A DNA stretch of 64,000 bases from Pomphorhynchus laevis (lineage: Eukaryota; Acanthocephala; Palaeacanthocephala; Echinorhynchida; Pomphorhynchidae). Below, piece after piece: positions 22,574 to 35,671 of this stretch. The notes under the pieces are model-generated. The model ran no database searches. It was not told the DNA's origin and saw nothing but the letters and a program-made list of their open reading frames with translations. The DNA lies in assembly GCA_012934845.2 (NCBI GenBank), contig WNNJ02000853.1, forward strand, positions 1 through 64,000, given 5' to 3'. Made by a program: the position numbers and the translations under genes. How positions within the stretch are numbered: position 1 is the stretch's first letter; the number at the start of each line of letters is the position of its first letter.

Positions 22574-22807
22574 GTTATTTGCATTTGTTTTTATTTTAAA
22601 TCCGCTTATTGGTGAGCGTTCGATGTTAATTCATAAAGCAATTTATGATTTTTTATATCAGAAAAATATTAAAATATAAAAAATATAAAAAAATATATTT
22701 TTATAATTTTTATCATAAAGCGAAGATAACATTTTTTAATCCGTATATTTTTACAAATTTGTATTATAATTAATTATTTTAAGTAGACAAATATTGCCAA
22801 TATTAAT

Positions 22808-23793
22808 AAATTATTAACCTTGGCAGCTGGAACTTTAGATTGAAAGTTAATAAAGTTGCAGACAACTTTTTTACCCTGAATGTACTTGCCATTTGTCTAT
22901 AAATCAACTTAGTGTTACGATTATTTTTTAGAAGTGACAGCTGTTTACCTTTTCAGCTGATCTCCTTAACAGATGTAACTTGTCTTTATTCTTATCTTGA
23001 AATGAGACTCACATTATCCACACATTTATATATAGACGTAGACGATATAATGCCGTATCTATATTTGGAATAAAGAATATGGATATCAATAAAAATAAAT
23101 TATATATATAATAGTAGTGCACAGATGTGCTGAGTAAACAACGGTCCAGGATTTCTTACGAAATACGGCATTTATACTAAATGGTGTTGCTTGATAGACT
23201 GGACTTCGATTCACGACTTTCAATCACCATGTCACTTCTAGACGACCACTTCAGCATCGAAATGATGAGTACCCGGCAACACTCATCAGTAGAATGAGGT
23301 ACACACTGGTCGATTCGGTTGCCTGTGTGACATTGTGAATAAAGGCGTTTCCGACACTTTGCTTAAATAGTTAATAAAAATTAATAGTATAAGAAATTAT
23401 TATTAATATAATAATATTAATTTAAAAAAATCACAAACTAAAATATAATATTAATTAGAATTTCATCAATAATTTTATGAAATTTTGTTACATAAATTAT
23501 AGATTAATCTATAATAATTTCAATAATCCACAATCTAATAATTAATATAATATAATAACATAATATTAATAATGTAATAATTAATAAAATCTAATATAAT
23601 CTAATAATGTAATAATTTCAATAATCTATAATAATCTAATAATTTAATTCAATAAAAATCCAATAATTATTCACAGGTCTGTTAACTAAAATAATTAAAT
23701 TTATTTTCAAATGATTAAATTTATAAACCTTTGTATAAAAAAGGTTTATATTTATATTATAAAATATATCAAATAAATATATAATATATTTAT
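22808..23793 (+). repeat. 985-bp repeat, copy 1
   Basis: Nearly identical to 27518-28502 in the same orientation, with a few substitutions and small gaps near the left end (about 22850-22890). It has a moderately GC-rich centre (about 22920-23360: GTGACAGCTGTTTACC, CTCATCAGTAGAATGAGG, GTGAATAAAGGCGTTTCC) and an AT-rich right half. No open frame, no TG...CA ends, and no terminal inverted repeat is found. The centre shares words with 231-420. Confidence 0.9.
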
Positions 23794-26700
23794 GTATATA
23801 TAATATTTTAACAAATATATTTATGATATTCAAATTTCAAATAAATCATATTTTAAACATAGGAGATTAACCAAATCTATATTTATGTACTCTTAATTTC
23901 AGATAGATTTTACTAAATTACATTTTAAATATGTTGGATGTGCTTTATTGTTTTTTATATTCTAAATACTTACTCGATGTAAGACTACAACATCATGGAA
24001 ATATCATTTTGAATGGTAAATCAATCGCTTAATTTATGCGCTTAGCAACAACAATGTGAGATTATCACAAATGAGCTTTCGACCAAAATTGTCTCGCTCA
24101 CTGAACTGTGATTTTATCTCTTGGTAATGCAAATTCCTCAATAGATAATGCTAATGTTTATTATTTCGGAAGACACAGAACAAAATTATTCAATATGTTT
24201 TCTTGATAGCTAAACAATCACTAACCTAAAAGCCAGATTTTAACTACATATAATACAATCTGAACTAGTTTTAGCTTTATTTTGAGAAATAATATTGTGG
24301 CTGTATAATGATATAAGAGAAGAAAAATATTTATTAGCAATTATAGCATATGGAAGTTAAATATTGTTATTTATTTAAAAAAATAAAGTTGAGTTGCTGT
24401 ATTTTAAAAAAATTCGTTTGTTCCGTTGAAAGCGTGATTATTTGTGTAATGTTCGTATATTTCATAATATACTTTTCTATAATTCATTTTATAATGCTCT
24501 TCGTCAACAATAAAGTAGTAGCTTTATTTTTTAAACAAAATGCCAGCTTTATTCTTAGACATAAATTGGCACCAATTTATTAGTCAGCATGGGTACTACT
24601 TAAACTTTAGTGAAGTTAGTCTTTAAAATTAAGCTTAATGTGGATGAATTATAGCAATATTCTATATCCCTATCATACATAAGTTTACAAATTTTACACA
24701 ATTTAGCAAGTTAATAAATATTTCTTAGTATTTATATGGATTATGTATTATTTATTCTATTTGGCAAAATTAGATTTAAAAAATAGAAAAATATTTGGAT
24801 GGCAAAATTTTCTTCTATGCTGTATGTTTTAATGAAACACAATATTCAGTGTGAACAAATATATGTGGGTCAAACTAAACACAGATTTTTTGTATAGCTT
24901 ATATACTAATTAATATAAAATTCATTTGAAATTCTGTACAAAAATTAGCAATCGAATTTTATCTGGTACAATAAATGATATTTAATAAATATTAAATTAA
25001 TTTTTTATTAAATATTAATAATAATATCGTGCACAGCTGTAGAAGGATGATTTATAGATTGGGAAAATTTAAAAATTTAAATTTTTAGTTTTAATCAAAA
25101 TTTAAGTGTAACTGCATTTTTGTAGGTTTAAATCTCACTACAATCATTCAAAATCAAGCTTATTAATTGTGAAGATCTTAAAAGTGCATTTTAAAGACAT
25201 TTAATAGAAATTAATTTAATAAAGTTTATTATTTATTATTATTTAATAAATAATAAATTATTATTTTATAAAGTTAATAAAAAATAATAAAGTTAATGTT
25301 AATTAAATATTTATTAAATTAAATTAATAAATTAATTTAATAAATAATTTATTATCATTTAATAATTTATTAAATTATTTAATTAAATAATTAATTTAAT
25401 TAATATTAAATTAATTAATTAAATAATTAATTTAATATGTCATTTTAAAGACATTTAATAGAAAATAAATTATTTGAGGTTGTTGGCGTCTACTAATTTA
25501 CCGATATTTGATTAGTCAATCGAAGCAGTTGATTAAATACCTTAATTTTACTATAAAAATGTCATAGTATTTTAGTAAATGTCATAGTAGCTGTGATCAA
25601 TTTAGGAAATTTTACATCATAAGTTAAACATCCAAATATTAAATTTAATACAAATTTAATGATAATGCTTTTAAATCGAGCTAAATGTAATTTTAACATT
25701 ACTATTTTATTGTTAGAATTTTACAATGAAAAGCAGAACAACAAAAATTGTTGCAAAATGAATGCTTTTAAATATTTTGGTCATTTTAAATTTACGATAA
25801 AATAAGCATTTTTTAATTGAATTACGTTAAACAGAATCAACGAGTGACGAGCTCGACTTGTTGTCTTATTGCAGTTGAATTTATTTTATCAACCATTTAG
25901 AATTTTCACGACCAAATGTGTAGCAGTACATGAATCTTGAATCTGTAAAATGCATCATGTGTTATGCATTTAATAAAATAGTAATTTTAATTTAAATAGT
26001 TATTTTGAATGTCCCTTACTGACGAACTATAGGAAATGTAGATAATTTGCTGATAATTACTGTCTTTAGATAATTTATTAACTAATCTCTTTAATTTATA
26101 TATTGATTAATAAAATTATTTATTTTAAATTTTGCCTTAACTTAGACAATATTTGTCAAATAGGCTGGCTTAAGTTCACATGGTTAGTTATTACTTGTAA
26201 ACTTTTATTAACTATTATGTAATATTGAATAATATTATATCTTTAATTTTATTTTTAAGTGTCCAGCATTATTATCTATTTTTTAAAGATCACACCAAGC
26301 TTCCAAATTTGGTTATAATTATCTCTTATTTAATTTGCACTAATTCAACTATAGGATTTATTTTAATAATCTGTCGTGTTTGTAAAATTTTCAGTTTGAG
26401 ATGTGCAAAATTAAATAAAAATATGAAATGTTACTCTTGAAAAATAGTTACTTTGAACAAACGCGTTATTAACGCGTTATTAAAATCTTATTACTTAAAA
26501 ATTATGTATGTACTTTTTAATCAACATTAAAAAGTACAAATGCTATACCTCTATACTTTTCAATATTGATTATCAATCAACATTCTTAAAAATATAAATA
26601 ATGTTAAATCAAAAATAAGGAATTTAAAATATTATTAATCAATTTTACTAATATTTTATTAAATTACTTGAATACTTGTAATATTTCTATAGATTATTGT

Positions 26701-27517
26701 TGACATTTGCTTACTCAATTCTCATGGTTTTATTTATGAGAATAGACACATTGCTTAGTAAGATATTCGAAGGTAAACGCTTAAAAATGGAAACGTCATT
26801 GATAATGTAAATGACTCAATTCTGCTAGCATATTCTAATTAATTTGAGATGCCTTAATTTATAAACTCTCAACTTAATTTTTAAATATAATAATATTTTA
26901 CTTCATTTTTAATCAACCAAAAATTAAGATTTAAGATTTTTAAATATTAATCAATTAGTATATAAGACTTAAATATTTTTAAATCTGTCTATTATTATAC
27001 AACCTTATGTGTTTCCTACTACATGTACAATACTAGACAAATCAGAATATTTTTTAAATTTCTACTTAATTTGTCAAACTCAATTAATATAATTGATTTA
27101 TTTTGTGTAAGATGATAGATAATTAAAAATCTTAGTTTTTATTTTTACAATAACAAAACAAATTGCAGATTGTCGAAAAATACTAGCTTAATTATAATAC
27201 TATAAGATTTAATTTATCTATTAGTATTACCCAATTGTATAAATCAACAAAATTAATTTAAAATAACAAAGCATATAATATATAAACTGGTTTATTAATC
27301 ATAACAGTCTGTGTTCAGAATTTACAAATATGTATTCTTGCACATTCAAGGAAATACTCTTTCTACTGTGGTTGCTTTTAAAATTGTTTAATCTTGCTTA
27401 CAGAAAACGATTAGTTTTGTAATAAGCACGCGTCAAGAATCACAGACTACATTGTACCTTTAAACATTTCGTACTATCGAAATGTTGGGTGTACAAGCAT
27501 TTTCCCAAAAATATATA
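23794..27517. other. AT-rich non-coding stretch between the duplicated repeats
   Basis: No coding region, RNA gene or known element is recognised. There are long A/T palindromic runs, for example around 25230-25440. Frames at 24350-24583 and 26225-26440 are hydrophobic translations of AT-rich DNA without recognisable domains. Confidence 0.5.
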
Positions 27518-28502
27518 AATTATTAACCTTGGCAGCTGGAACTTTAGATTGAAAGTTAATAAATTTGCAGGCAAATCTTTTACCTTGAATTACTTGCCAT
27601 TTGTCTATAAATCAACTTAGTGTTACGATTATTTTTTAGAAGTGACAGCTGTTTACCTTTTCAGCTGATCTCCTTAACAGATGTAACTTGTCTTTATTCT
27701 TATCTTGAAATGAGACTCACATTATCCACACATTTATATATAGACGTAGACGATATAATGCCGTATCTATATTTGGAATAAAGAATATGGATATCAATAA
27801 AAATAAATTATATATATAATAGTAGTGCACAGATGTGCTGAGTAAACAACGGTCCAGGATTTCTTACGAAATACGGCATTTATACTAAATGGTGTTGCTT
27901 GTTAGACTGGACTTCGATTCACGACTTTCAGTCACCATGTCACTTCTAGACGACCACTTCAGCATCGAAATGATGAGTACCCGGCAACACTCATCAGTAG
28001 AATGAGGTACACACTGGTCGATTCGGTTGCCTGTGTGACATTGTGAATAAAGGCGTTTCCGACACTTTGCTTAAATAGTTAATAAAAATTAATAGTATAA
28101 GAAATTATTATTAATATAATAATATTAATTTAAAAAAATCACAAACTAAAATATAATATTAATTAGAATTTCATCAATAATTTTATGAAATTTTGTTACA
28201 TAAATTATAGATTAATCTATAATAATTTCAATAATCCACAATCTGATAATTAATATAATATAATAACATAATATTAATAATGTAATAATTAATAAAATCT
28301 AATATAATCTAATAATGTAATAATTTCAATAATCTATAATAATCTAATAATTTAATTCAATAAAAATCCAATAATTATTCACAGGTCTGTTAACTAAAAT
28401 AATTAAATTTATTTTCAAATGATTAAATTTATAAACCTTTGTATAAAAAAGGTTTATATTTATATTATAAAATATATCAAATAAATATATAATATATTTA
28501 TA
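27518..28502 (+). repeat. 985-bp repeat, copy 2
   Basis: Direct copy of 22808-23793. The high identity against AT-rich, presumably unconstrained DNA implies a recent duplication or two recent insertions of the same element. Its right boundary (AATATATTTAT) is followed by different sequence from copy 1, so the end is real. Confidence 0.9.
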
Positions 28503-28801
28503 TTATAAATAATATATATTTGGGTAAATAACAAACTAGATAATTGCCTAATTATTAAATTTTATACGTAATTTTAATTGTAATTATCTGTAGTAATTAT
28601 ATAATAATTTTAACATCAATTTATTAGTTATATACAATATAACTAATAATTATATTATATATTTATATAACTAATACATTAATCACATTTTATAGTAACT
28701 GGCAAATAAATATAGTATAGTTTTGCTCAATATTATATGAACTTTCATATTTATTGATGTCTTCTATATTATATATAATTGCTCTCTGATTTTGAAACAA
28801 A

Positions 28802-29180
28802 TCAAATAAGCTAACTGAGTCTACGTATTTAATATAATTTAAAATAAACAAAACATAATAATAATGCTAAATCAAAATTTAATAATTAAATAATAAAATA
28901 AATAATTGTTATAAGATTTTTTATAATTTAAATCAAGTTAAAATAAAAATTTTAAAATTTAAAATAAAAGTCATTTTTATGAATTGACTAATAAATAACA
29001 GACGTTGCATCAGAATAAGGATTATAGGTCATCAGGAGGAACTGCTATGCTCTTAGGTTTCGGCCCCTAATTCCTCTACCCAACATAGCAGCGGGGCCAA
29101 ATACATGCTAATAATGTATTTCCTCTGAAATAACTATCTAGTATCTTATTCTAATACAAAGTATATTATTTATTATCCAT
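28802..29180 (-). repeat. Copy of the interspersed repeat family
   Basis: Aligns along its full length to 3696-4080, starting at AGCTAACTGAGTCTACGTAT and ending at AATACAAAGTATATTATTTA. The centre GGAGGAACTGCTATGCTCTT...CCTCTACCCAACATAGCAGC is well kept. It differs from the first copy by scattered substitutions. Confidence 0.8.
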
Positions 29181-30180
29181 AACAATTTGACACTTAAGAG
29201 TTTAAATTTATTCTTTATATTATTGTGTTGATTTATATATTTTACTATTTTCTGCTTGATGGTATTTTTATAGTAACCTAGTTTAAAATATGCATCTATA
29301 AAATTATTTAAATGATTTTGAAGAAAACCAATATAATTACATATTATGTCAATTCTTTAAATTTCATTATTTAATGTATTATATTTTATATTATATGGTA
29401 TGCATGAATGCTCATGCAAAAATATGTTTCTTGTAAATTTAAATATGTCATCTTTACGATATAAATTAATAGTAGTTTTAGTTAATGTTAATTTAATGCT
29501 CATATCAAGATATATACCTTCTTTATCATTAATATTGGTTTTATTAACCGTTTTATTAAACAGTTATGAACAAATTTATATTCTATAAAGCTTAAAAATA
29601 GGTCAGCTACTATTACCACTTTTACTAGTGGTAATTTGTCTTAAAATTTTATTATTATTTATTATTAAAAATATGTTTTAACCAATATAATCTAACCAGT
29701 TTAAGTGATTATGATATTTATAATAAGGCTTTCAATATTTTGGAAACCATTAAATTATTAATTTATTATTATTTATTAAATTATAAAAAGCGTGGATGTT
29801 TTGAAACAGTAAATACATTTCTTGCTTTGACTTCAATCATTAGATTAAAACCGCATCAAGTGATAATATAGTGACCATTAGTTGAATTGATGAGTCAAGA
29901 TCACTATCATGCTCTATTGTTTATATAAAAATAATAAATGAAAAATATTATTTTTATAAATAACTGATCCAATTTTTAAAGATGAACAAATTGTAATAAT
30001 TTTTTCTGATGATTCTAGCAGCAGCTAGCGGAATATAAAAATAAATTAGTGTTTAAATTTTTAAATATCCAGGAACTATCTATTTTAACTAACTATTTTT
30101 AAAATTTATTAAATAATTAATAATACATTTTATATTATTAATAAATTCTGTATTACTAATATATTTTATATTATTAATAT
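29181..30180. other. AT-rich stretch with a fold-back scrap
   Basis: No gene is supported. At about 29990-30080 is half of the fold-back family seen at 21.7 and 31.8 kb: CTGATGATTCTAGCAGCAGC, then TTAAATATCCAGGAACTATC. The 62-residue frame at 29400-29588 is hydrophobic and unsupported. Confidence 0.5.
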
Positions 30181-30500
30181 TATCTTATATTAATATTTAA
30201 AAATATACATGAAAAATAAATAAATATACATAATTGTTTTCTGGCTTACATGTTTTCATTGTAAAACCTGTAAGCCAAACGCGAAAGCATGACGAATGCC
30301 GTTTCGTCATCACAATGAAGAATGAGCAGAGGACGTCTGCCAATCCTCCTCTGCTCATTGTGATGACGAAACGGCATTCGTCATGCTTTGGCGTCTGGCT
30401 TACATGTTTTACAATGAATTCACGCGGAATGGTCTCACTCTCCTTAATATTATCTTATATTAACATTTAAAAATATACATGAAAAATAAATAAATATACA
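30181..30500. repeat. Fold-back between about 50-bp direct repeats
   Basis: The core (about 30233-30445) folds on itself: GCATGACGAATGCCGTTTCG, TCATCACAATGA and GAGCAGAGGA on the left are reverse-complemented on the right (TCCTCTGCTCATTGTGATGA, CGAAACGGCATTCGTCATGC). It is flanked by direct repeats of AATATTATCTTATATTAA...AAATAAATATACATA at about 30173-30232 and 30447-30500. The palindrome shares its CGAAACGGCAT...TCTGGCTT module with the arms at 50911-51088 and 54869-55046. Confidence 0.85.
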
Positions 30501-30755
30501 TAAAATATTTATGTATTTTAAAAATTACTCATTTCTTAAAAGACTTAAATAATTTCAAATATCTAAATAACTTTTTTTTTCAGATACATTATTAGCAAAT
30601 TAAGTAAAAATATTCGCAAATAGAAGTAAAAGAGTTTCCATGCAAAATAATTGTTGATTAAATATTTTTTCTTTTATTGTTGATTTAATATTTTAATATC
30701 ATTTCAAAATAATTTAATTTTTAATGTTCGATTAAGAATTTAATAAAATTCGTGT
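30446..30755 (+). repeat. About 305-bp direct duplication, copy 1
   Basis: The same AT-rich text (TTTAAAAATATACAT, ATTTATGTATTTTAAAAATT, TTAGCAAATTAAGTAAAAAT, AGTTTCCATGCAAAATAATT) is repeated at 31493-31796. A LINE remnant lies between the two copies. Confidence 0.85.
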
Positions 30756-30989
30756 AGATACTTATTATAGATATAGATACTTATTATAGATATTATAGAT
30801 ACTTATTATCTACATGCATATATTCGCTTAAGTTCACTCACCTCTACGAGATTTTTCAATCTTTGAATTTCAAATGTTTATGAATAGTTCACTTTCGTTA
30901 GTGAACTATCAGTAAAGCATCTTTGACTTTCAGTATAGGGAATTAATGCACGCACCTTGAGCATACTTAAGTGTAGGCTAAACACAACA

Positions 30990-31410
30990 ACAACAATTTC
31001 TTGACAAGAAAAACAAAATTATACGATATATTTCCTGTCAACCACTGGTCCTGGTATTGGGTCGTGGAGGCAGTGCACCAATCAAACGACTCCAGACATT
31101 GCGATCCAAGGCGACAGACCAGAGTTCTCTTTCAGATTGCCCAAGGCGGTATTCGGCCAGTTTCAAAATTCGATCTCACCACATGTACTGAGGTTTACCT
31201 CGAGGCCTCGTTCCAGAGAGTTCGGCCTAGAAAACCCTTCGAAGAAGGCAATATCTAGACATCCTCAGAACGTGTCCTAACAAGTTCAGCTGACTTCGAT
31301 GTAGAGAAGCAGCGACTTTACTCCGAGTCCATCCCTGATAATCGAATTCCTAACCTTATCTCTAAAACTAAGACCGGTAACACCGCGAAAAAACCTCATG
31401 TCGGTCGCCT
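30990..31410 (-). mobile_element. C-terminal remnant of an L2/RTE-like LINE
   Basis: The reverse strand encodes, in broken frames, the post-RT tail common to many LINEs: EATDMRFFRGVTGLSFRDKV, then RNSIIRDGLGVKS near 31400-31300, followed by GRPR-like and AW-like remnants. It is GC-richer than the flanks. The whole upstream RT is missing, so only a tail is left. It sits between the two 305-bp duplicates and is related to the remnant at 62290-62880. Confidence 0.7.
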
Positions 31411-31492
31411 TATTTATTAATTTATAAATGTATTTAAATAATAAATTTTATATTATATTCTTTTTTATATTATTAATATATTTTATATTATT

Positions 31493-31796
31493 AATATTAA
31501 CTTATATTAACATTTAAAAATATACATAATAAATAAATATACATAAAATATTTATGTATTTTAAAAATTACTTATTTCTTAAAAGACTTAAATAATTTCA
31601 AATATCTAAATAACTTTTTTTTCGGATACATTATTAGCAAATTAAGTAAAAATATTCGCAAATAGAAGTAAAAGAGTTTCCATGCAAAATAATTGTTGAT
31701 TAAATATTTTTTCTTTTATTGTTGATTTAATATTTTAATATCATTTCAAAATAATTTAATTTTTAATGTTCGATTAAGAATTTAATAAAATTCGTT
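31493..31796 (+). repeat. About 305-bp direct duplication, copy 2
   Basis: Second copy of 30446-30755 with few differences. Together with copy 1 it brackets the LINE remnant at 30990-31410. Confidence 0.85.
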
Positions 31797-31945
31797 TATA
31801 AATTTTTAAATTTCCAAGAACTATCAGGTATAGTTGAACGACAAGAAAAATCATTTTGATATTTCGCTTAGCGAAATATCAAAATATTTTTGTTGTTGTT
31901 CAACTATACCTGATAGTTCCTGGATATCTAAAAATTTAAATACAG
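31796..31945. repeat. Fold-back palindrome, same family as 21691-21856
   Basis: The left arm AACTATCAGGTATAGTTGAACG and ATTTTGATATTTCGC mirrors the right arm GCGAAATATCAAAATATTTT, GTTCAACTATACCTGATAGT, TCCTGGATAT. The centre GCTTAGC is short, so this copy lost the CTAG-rich loop. Confidence 0.85.
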
Positions 31946-32239
31946 ATCAGGATGGATATATTTATAAAAATTGGTATTTATTGATCCTGCTCCAAAATTC
32001 CAAATAATATTTTCTACGGTGTATCTTGACGTTACATTTTGGTCAGCTTTCGCTTACTAGTGTGTCAATTCTTATAGGTGCGTATTCGTCTTTTTGTTCA
32101 TTCTCCGTTATTTAGATGGAATCAGTCACATGGTTTGAATTTTAATAAAATTAATTGTATTTTAAATATAAACAAGCCGTATTTATTGAGGTTTTTGCAG
32201 TTTCGTAACTTTTACCGTTTAAGTTTTATTTAAATTAAG

Positions 32240-32935
32240 ATGCAACTTTTCTCAAATGAATCTACTGCAATTCAGTGTGGAAATTCATTTTATGAGAAAT
32301 GTTCAAAATCGGTTTATTGCGATTTTAAAGACTCTGGTGTTAGTGTAACAACCATGAATGAAAATTCCGACAAAGAAGATAACATGGAAACGAAGCAACT
32401 TCGTGCAGTTATAAAAGAATATAAAGAAGTTAAAGATCAACTAGAGTCCTCGCTAAAAGAGGCATGTGAGATTTTAGTGTGCAAAGAGCAAGAGCTGAGC
32501 GAGCTGAGACAAGATAGAAAAGATTTAGCAGTAAAACTTGAACAGTTTCAAAATAGCATAGAGACGAGAATAAAGTCTGCATGTCAGAGACACACTAATC
32601 TTGTAGAGAGCTTAAGGAAAGAGAATGCACAATTACGAGAAAGTATGAACACACTCGAAGAAGAATTACGCAACAACAAGCAGGATCTGTTCAAAAGTGA
32701 CCAGGAAAGACTTAATCAATTACAAGAACTTCGCTGTCTTGAAAATAACTACCGAGAATTAGGAGAACGTTTAAATACAGAAGTTTGTCAGCTAACTAAA
32801 CAAATAACCCAGCTGAATGAAGATAAAGAGCAGCTTGAGGCAAATCTTTCAAAATTAAGAAATAATCGCCTGCGACAACCTGTATCTCGGATGATTGTGA
32901 ATCAACCGAGTCCAACAACGGTAGGAAACGCAAAG
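32240..32935 (+). CDS. Coiled-coil protein exon (232 codons), first in its gene or a continuation
   Basis: A polar N-terminal segment (MQLFSNESTAIQCGN, DFKDSGVSVTTMNENSD) is followed from about residue 50 to 212 by an uninterrupted charged coiled coil (KQLRAVIKEYKEVKDQLESS, KENAQLRESMNTLEEELRNN, QLTKQITQLNEDKEQLEANL). A basic Pro/Ser tail follows, ending at ...GNAK. The donor GTTAGT at 32936 (phase 0) matches the exon at 41990. The ATG at 32240 has an in-frame TAA three codons upstream. However, an AG directly before the ATG and a strong TTTTTGCAG 37-45 bases upstream also allow an acceptor. It is either the start of a second gene with a 5' UTR exon, or exon 6 of the SOGA/MTCL-like gene, whose exon 5 ends in the same phase. 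Confidence 0.75.
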
Positions 32936-33299
32936 GTTAGTTTCTTTATATATTCATTGAATCCAAATATGTTTTCATAAGTTTATATTTCTTTGGAATT
33001 AGTTGTATGCTTTGAAATTACTCAAGAAGAGTTCGAATAGTGCTGGCGTGCAATGCATGATCAGGGTGACAGCTATCACTGGCTATTAAGTATATATTAT
33101 ACTAATATATACTAATATACTAATATAAATTTATATATTAAATATTAATATTTATTATAATTATTATATATTTTGATAAAAAAATTGGTGAGATAGAATT
33201 CAAGATCTAGTGTGCTCAAGCTTAAATGTTGAGCTGATGAATTATGAAGAAAGTATCGCTACTACCGACGAATACTTTAAGTTATCTCATCATCGCGTT

Positions 33300-33915
33300 T
33301 CATAAATCTTCATTGCTTAACTGGTGAAAATTGAAAGTAGTTAAATCCGTTCGGATAACTTGATATGCGTATGAGATAATTGGAAGCAGATGAGAGCGCT
33401 GCTTCCAATAACTGAGAGCGCTGGCGAAAGATAAAGATTCTATTTTTTGCAGTAGAGGTTGCTACAACTAATTTTGAGAATTTGCATTGTAGATGTTTTG
33501 CTAAAGACCATTTTAAAGAGAGCAAAACTCCCAAATAATTGTGGCTATTTCAAAAGTCCATTATTTTGTCACCTATTTCCAGGTGACACCTAGAATAACT
33601 GACTAAGCAAAATTTAAGTGTTTATGGCTTGTGCGCATTACGGCCAACTTGTTAGAAGTGCAGGAGGATTATAGAGCGTATAATCCAGCTTGAGCAATTA
33701 ATATTGCTAAGTCATCCACATAGAGATCACCTGATTGATCGTTATACTGGTTTATTTGCCAAGTCATCCGCATATATAGCACACTATGGATCACTAGATG
33801 TATAACGAAGATGCATCGACAAATCAGCAGCGAAGAAGAATAATGGATAACTAAGTGACTATCCGTGTGAAACACTACGATTATCGAAAAAATCATTGTT
33901 GCTGAGACCATAAGA
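33300..33915 (-). mobile_element. LINE reverse-transcriptase remnant
   Basis: On the minus strand a YVDDLAI box (near 33710) is followed, in another frame, by NSHNYLGVLLSLKWSLAKHL (about 33555-33495). That is the usual YLGV segment downstream of an RT palm in LINEs. The YVDD-to-YLGV order and distance fit an RT with small losses. It is too broken to place in a clade; the DDLAI wording is like the element at 11-13 kb. Confidence 0.6.
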
Positions 33916-35317
33916 GACTTTAAGAATAAAAGTTGCAGAATAACTTAGAGAATAAGTAAGATGCAAAAGATAACAACTAACGCATAATCTAGTGGTAAGT
34001 TTAATGCGTAAAGTTACTGTCAAATTCCCGCTTAAAGTTTATAAATACAATTATATAAGGCAGTGTTTCTTGATCGTTTTTGAACAGTGACCCAACACTG
34101 CTCCGCCTAGTGACATCGTGATATATCTAAGCAAATATAAATATAGGAGAAAGAAGGGATCTTTGGGGCACACCTGTAATAATGTAGAACTGACGCGCAT
34201 CAAGGTCGTCTTCATAATAGAATCGCTTGGTGTACAGCAGTATCTCCACCCTGTTAACAATTATCGCAGGCAACTTGAAGGACCTTAGAGAAGAGATAAC
34301 AAAGGGAATGGAGATGCGATCAAATGCAGCAGAAAAATCAAGGAAAGCAGATAGAACTGATGCACTTCACCTACAGCTGAATGGACCGAGCGACCTTTGA
34401 CGAACCCATGGAAACTTGGTGGGATTAAATTTTGCCTACTTAAATGATCGCGGATTCTACACGCAAGCGATTTTTCGTAGATCGATACGAGGGAATTTTG
34501 AATCGATATGGGCTGTAGGTCTTTAGGACATGAGACCAGATTTTTTTAGGTAGAAATATACGTCTACTAATGTTGATGCCGGCCACATCAGATGGGGTGG
34601 CTAATCGCATTGTTACGGCTACTTATCTTCTTTGATCGGCTGTCAAAAGTTGACAGACACGAGAAGAGAGTGGAGCGACCGAGTTGGAGGTGCCCGGAAG
34701 AGCCTCCCAAGAGTTAAGGATATCTGTGACAGATAAATCCCTACTTCTGAAGTCTCCCCAAGGCGGGACTGGCTGAGGTGATTGAGTGGCACCATAATTA
34801 TGTAGGGATAGTGACTCCTCCAAAACTTTATCAAAATCTATTTTACCCATCCAACCCAATGTCCTATCCTTCCAACAAACGAACTTCTTCTTGAATATCT
34901 TCCAGAAGAAAGACTGGGCGGGATTAAGAGAAGCAATGCTTGCCCTATCCTTACCCGGTTGGAACCTATATCTAGTGCTTTAATATTCTTTCGAGAGAAC
35001 TTGCCTGGCAGAAGCAGATAGATTGGGAAGACGAAGCATATATGCTAAGGTGTTGAATTTGTCGCGGTGGGACAGTAAACACGGCCTTTACAGGTTGTCG
35101 AAAGCATCGCGGTGGATTGTGAAGAGATGTAGGAATTAAATTCAGTTAGACTCTTATTACCAATTCGGGGAAGCGTTGGATAGCCGCCTAAAAAAAGCCA
35201 CTCTGATGGGATCAAAGTGGAATCTTCTTCTAAGCAGCGTATCCTCCTCTATCCGCCAGCGAATCAAGTCATAAGAGGTTGATAAATGTTGTCGCGAGTG
35301 CTCCGTACAGTGAGGTT

Positions 35318-35671
35318 TCAATAACCACCTCTCATGGAGCAGTAATAAGTCGAGGAGTGTATTCGTTGATGTGCAATGAAAGGTGGGGGTGGTGGTTTGT
35401 GAATAATATAGCCGTTCCTTGCTTTGCTGAGTGCTGCATTAATCCAGCGACCAGTTCTGTCGTTGAAATCACCAAGTACCATGTCAAAGCCGCTATCAAT
35501 AATCGTATCCAGTAGGTCAGGGTTCTTGTGAATCTCCCCTGGACGGATGTAGACGTTGGCTAGACTGAGGCGTTTACCGTTCTTACAGAGTGAAACTACT
35601 AAACAAGAAAGGGCTGGACAAGAATAGTTGAGTAGAAGGGACGATCTTAAGGAGCATTTAACTAAGGTCAA
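35318..35671 (-). pseudogene. APE-type endonuclease fragment of LINE copy A
   Basis: Reads RLSLANVYIRPGEIHKNPDL, then FDMVLGDFNDRTGRW. The LGDFN.R.G.W box with the preceding NVYxxPG is the standard middle of LINE apurinic endonucleases, which nick target DNA for priming. Upstream and downstream parts lie in other frames. It cannot act alone. Confidence 0.8.

Noticed and set aside
24350-26440. Hydrophobic frames as membrane proteins
   Set aside because: Composition follows the AT-rich DNA (Phe/Ile/Leu/Tyr), and no start context, splice sites or motifs support them.
22808-28502. The two 985-bp direct repeats read as long terminal repeats of one 5.7-kb element
   Set aside because: No TG...CA ends, no primer-binding or polypurine-like sites seen, and the 3.7 kb between them has no recognisable element genes.
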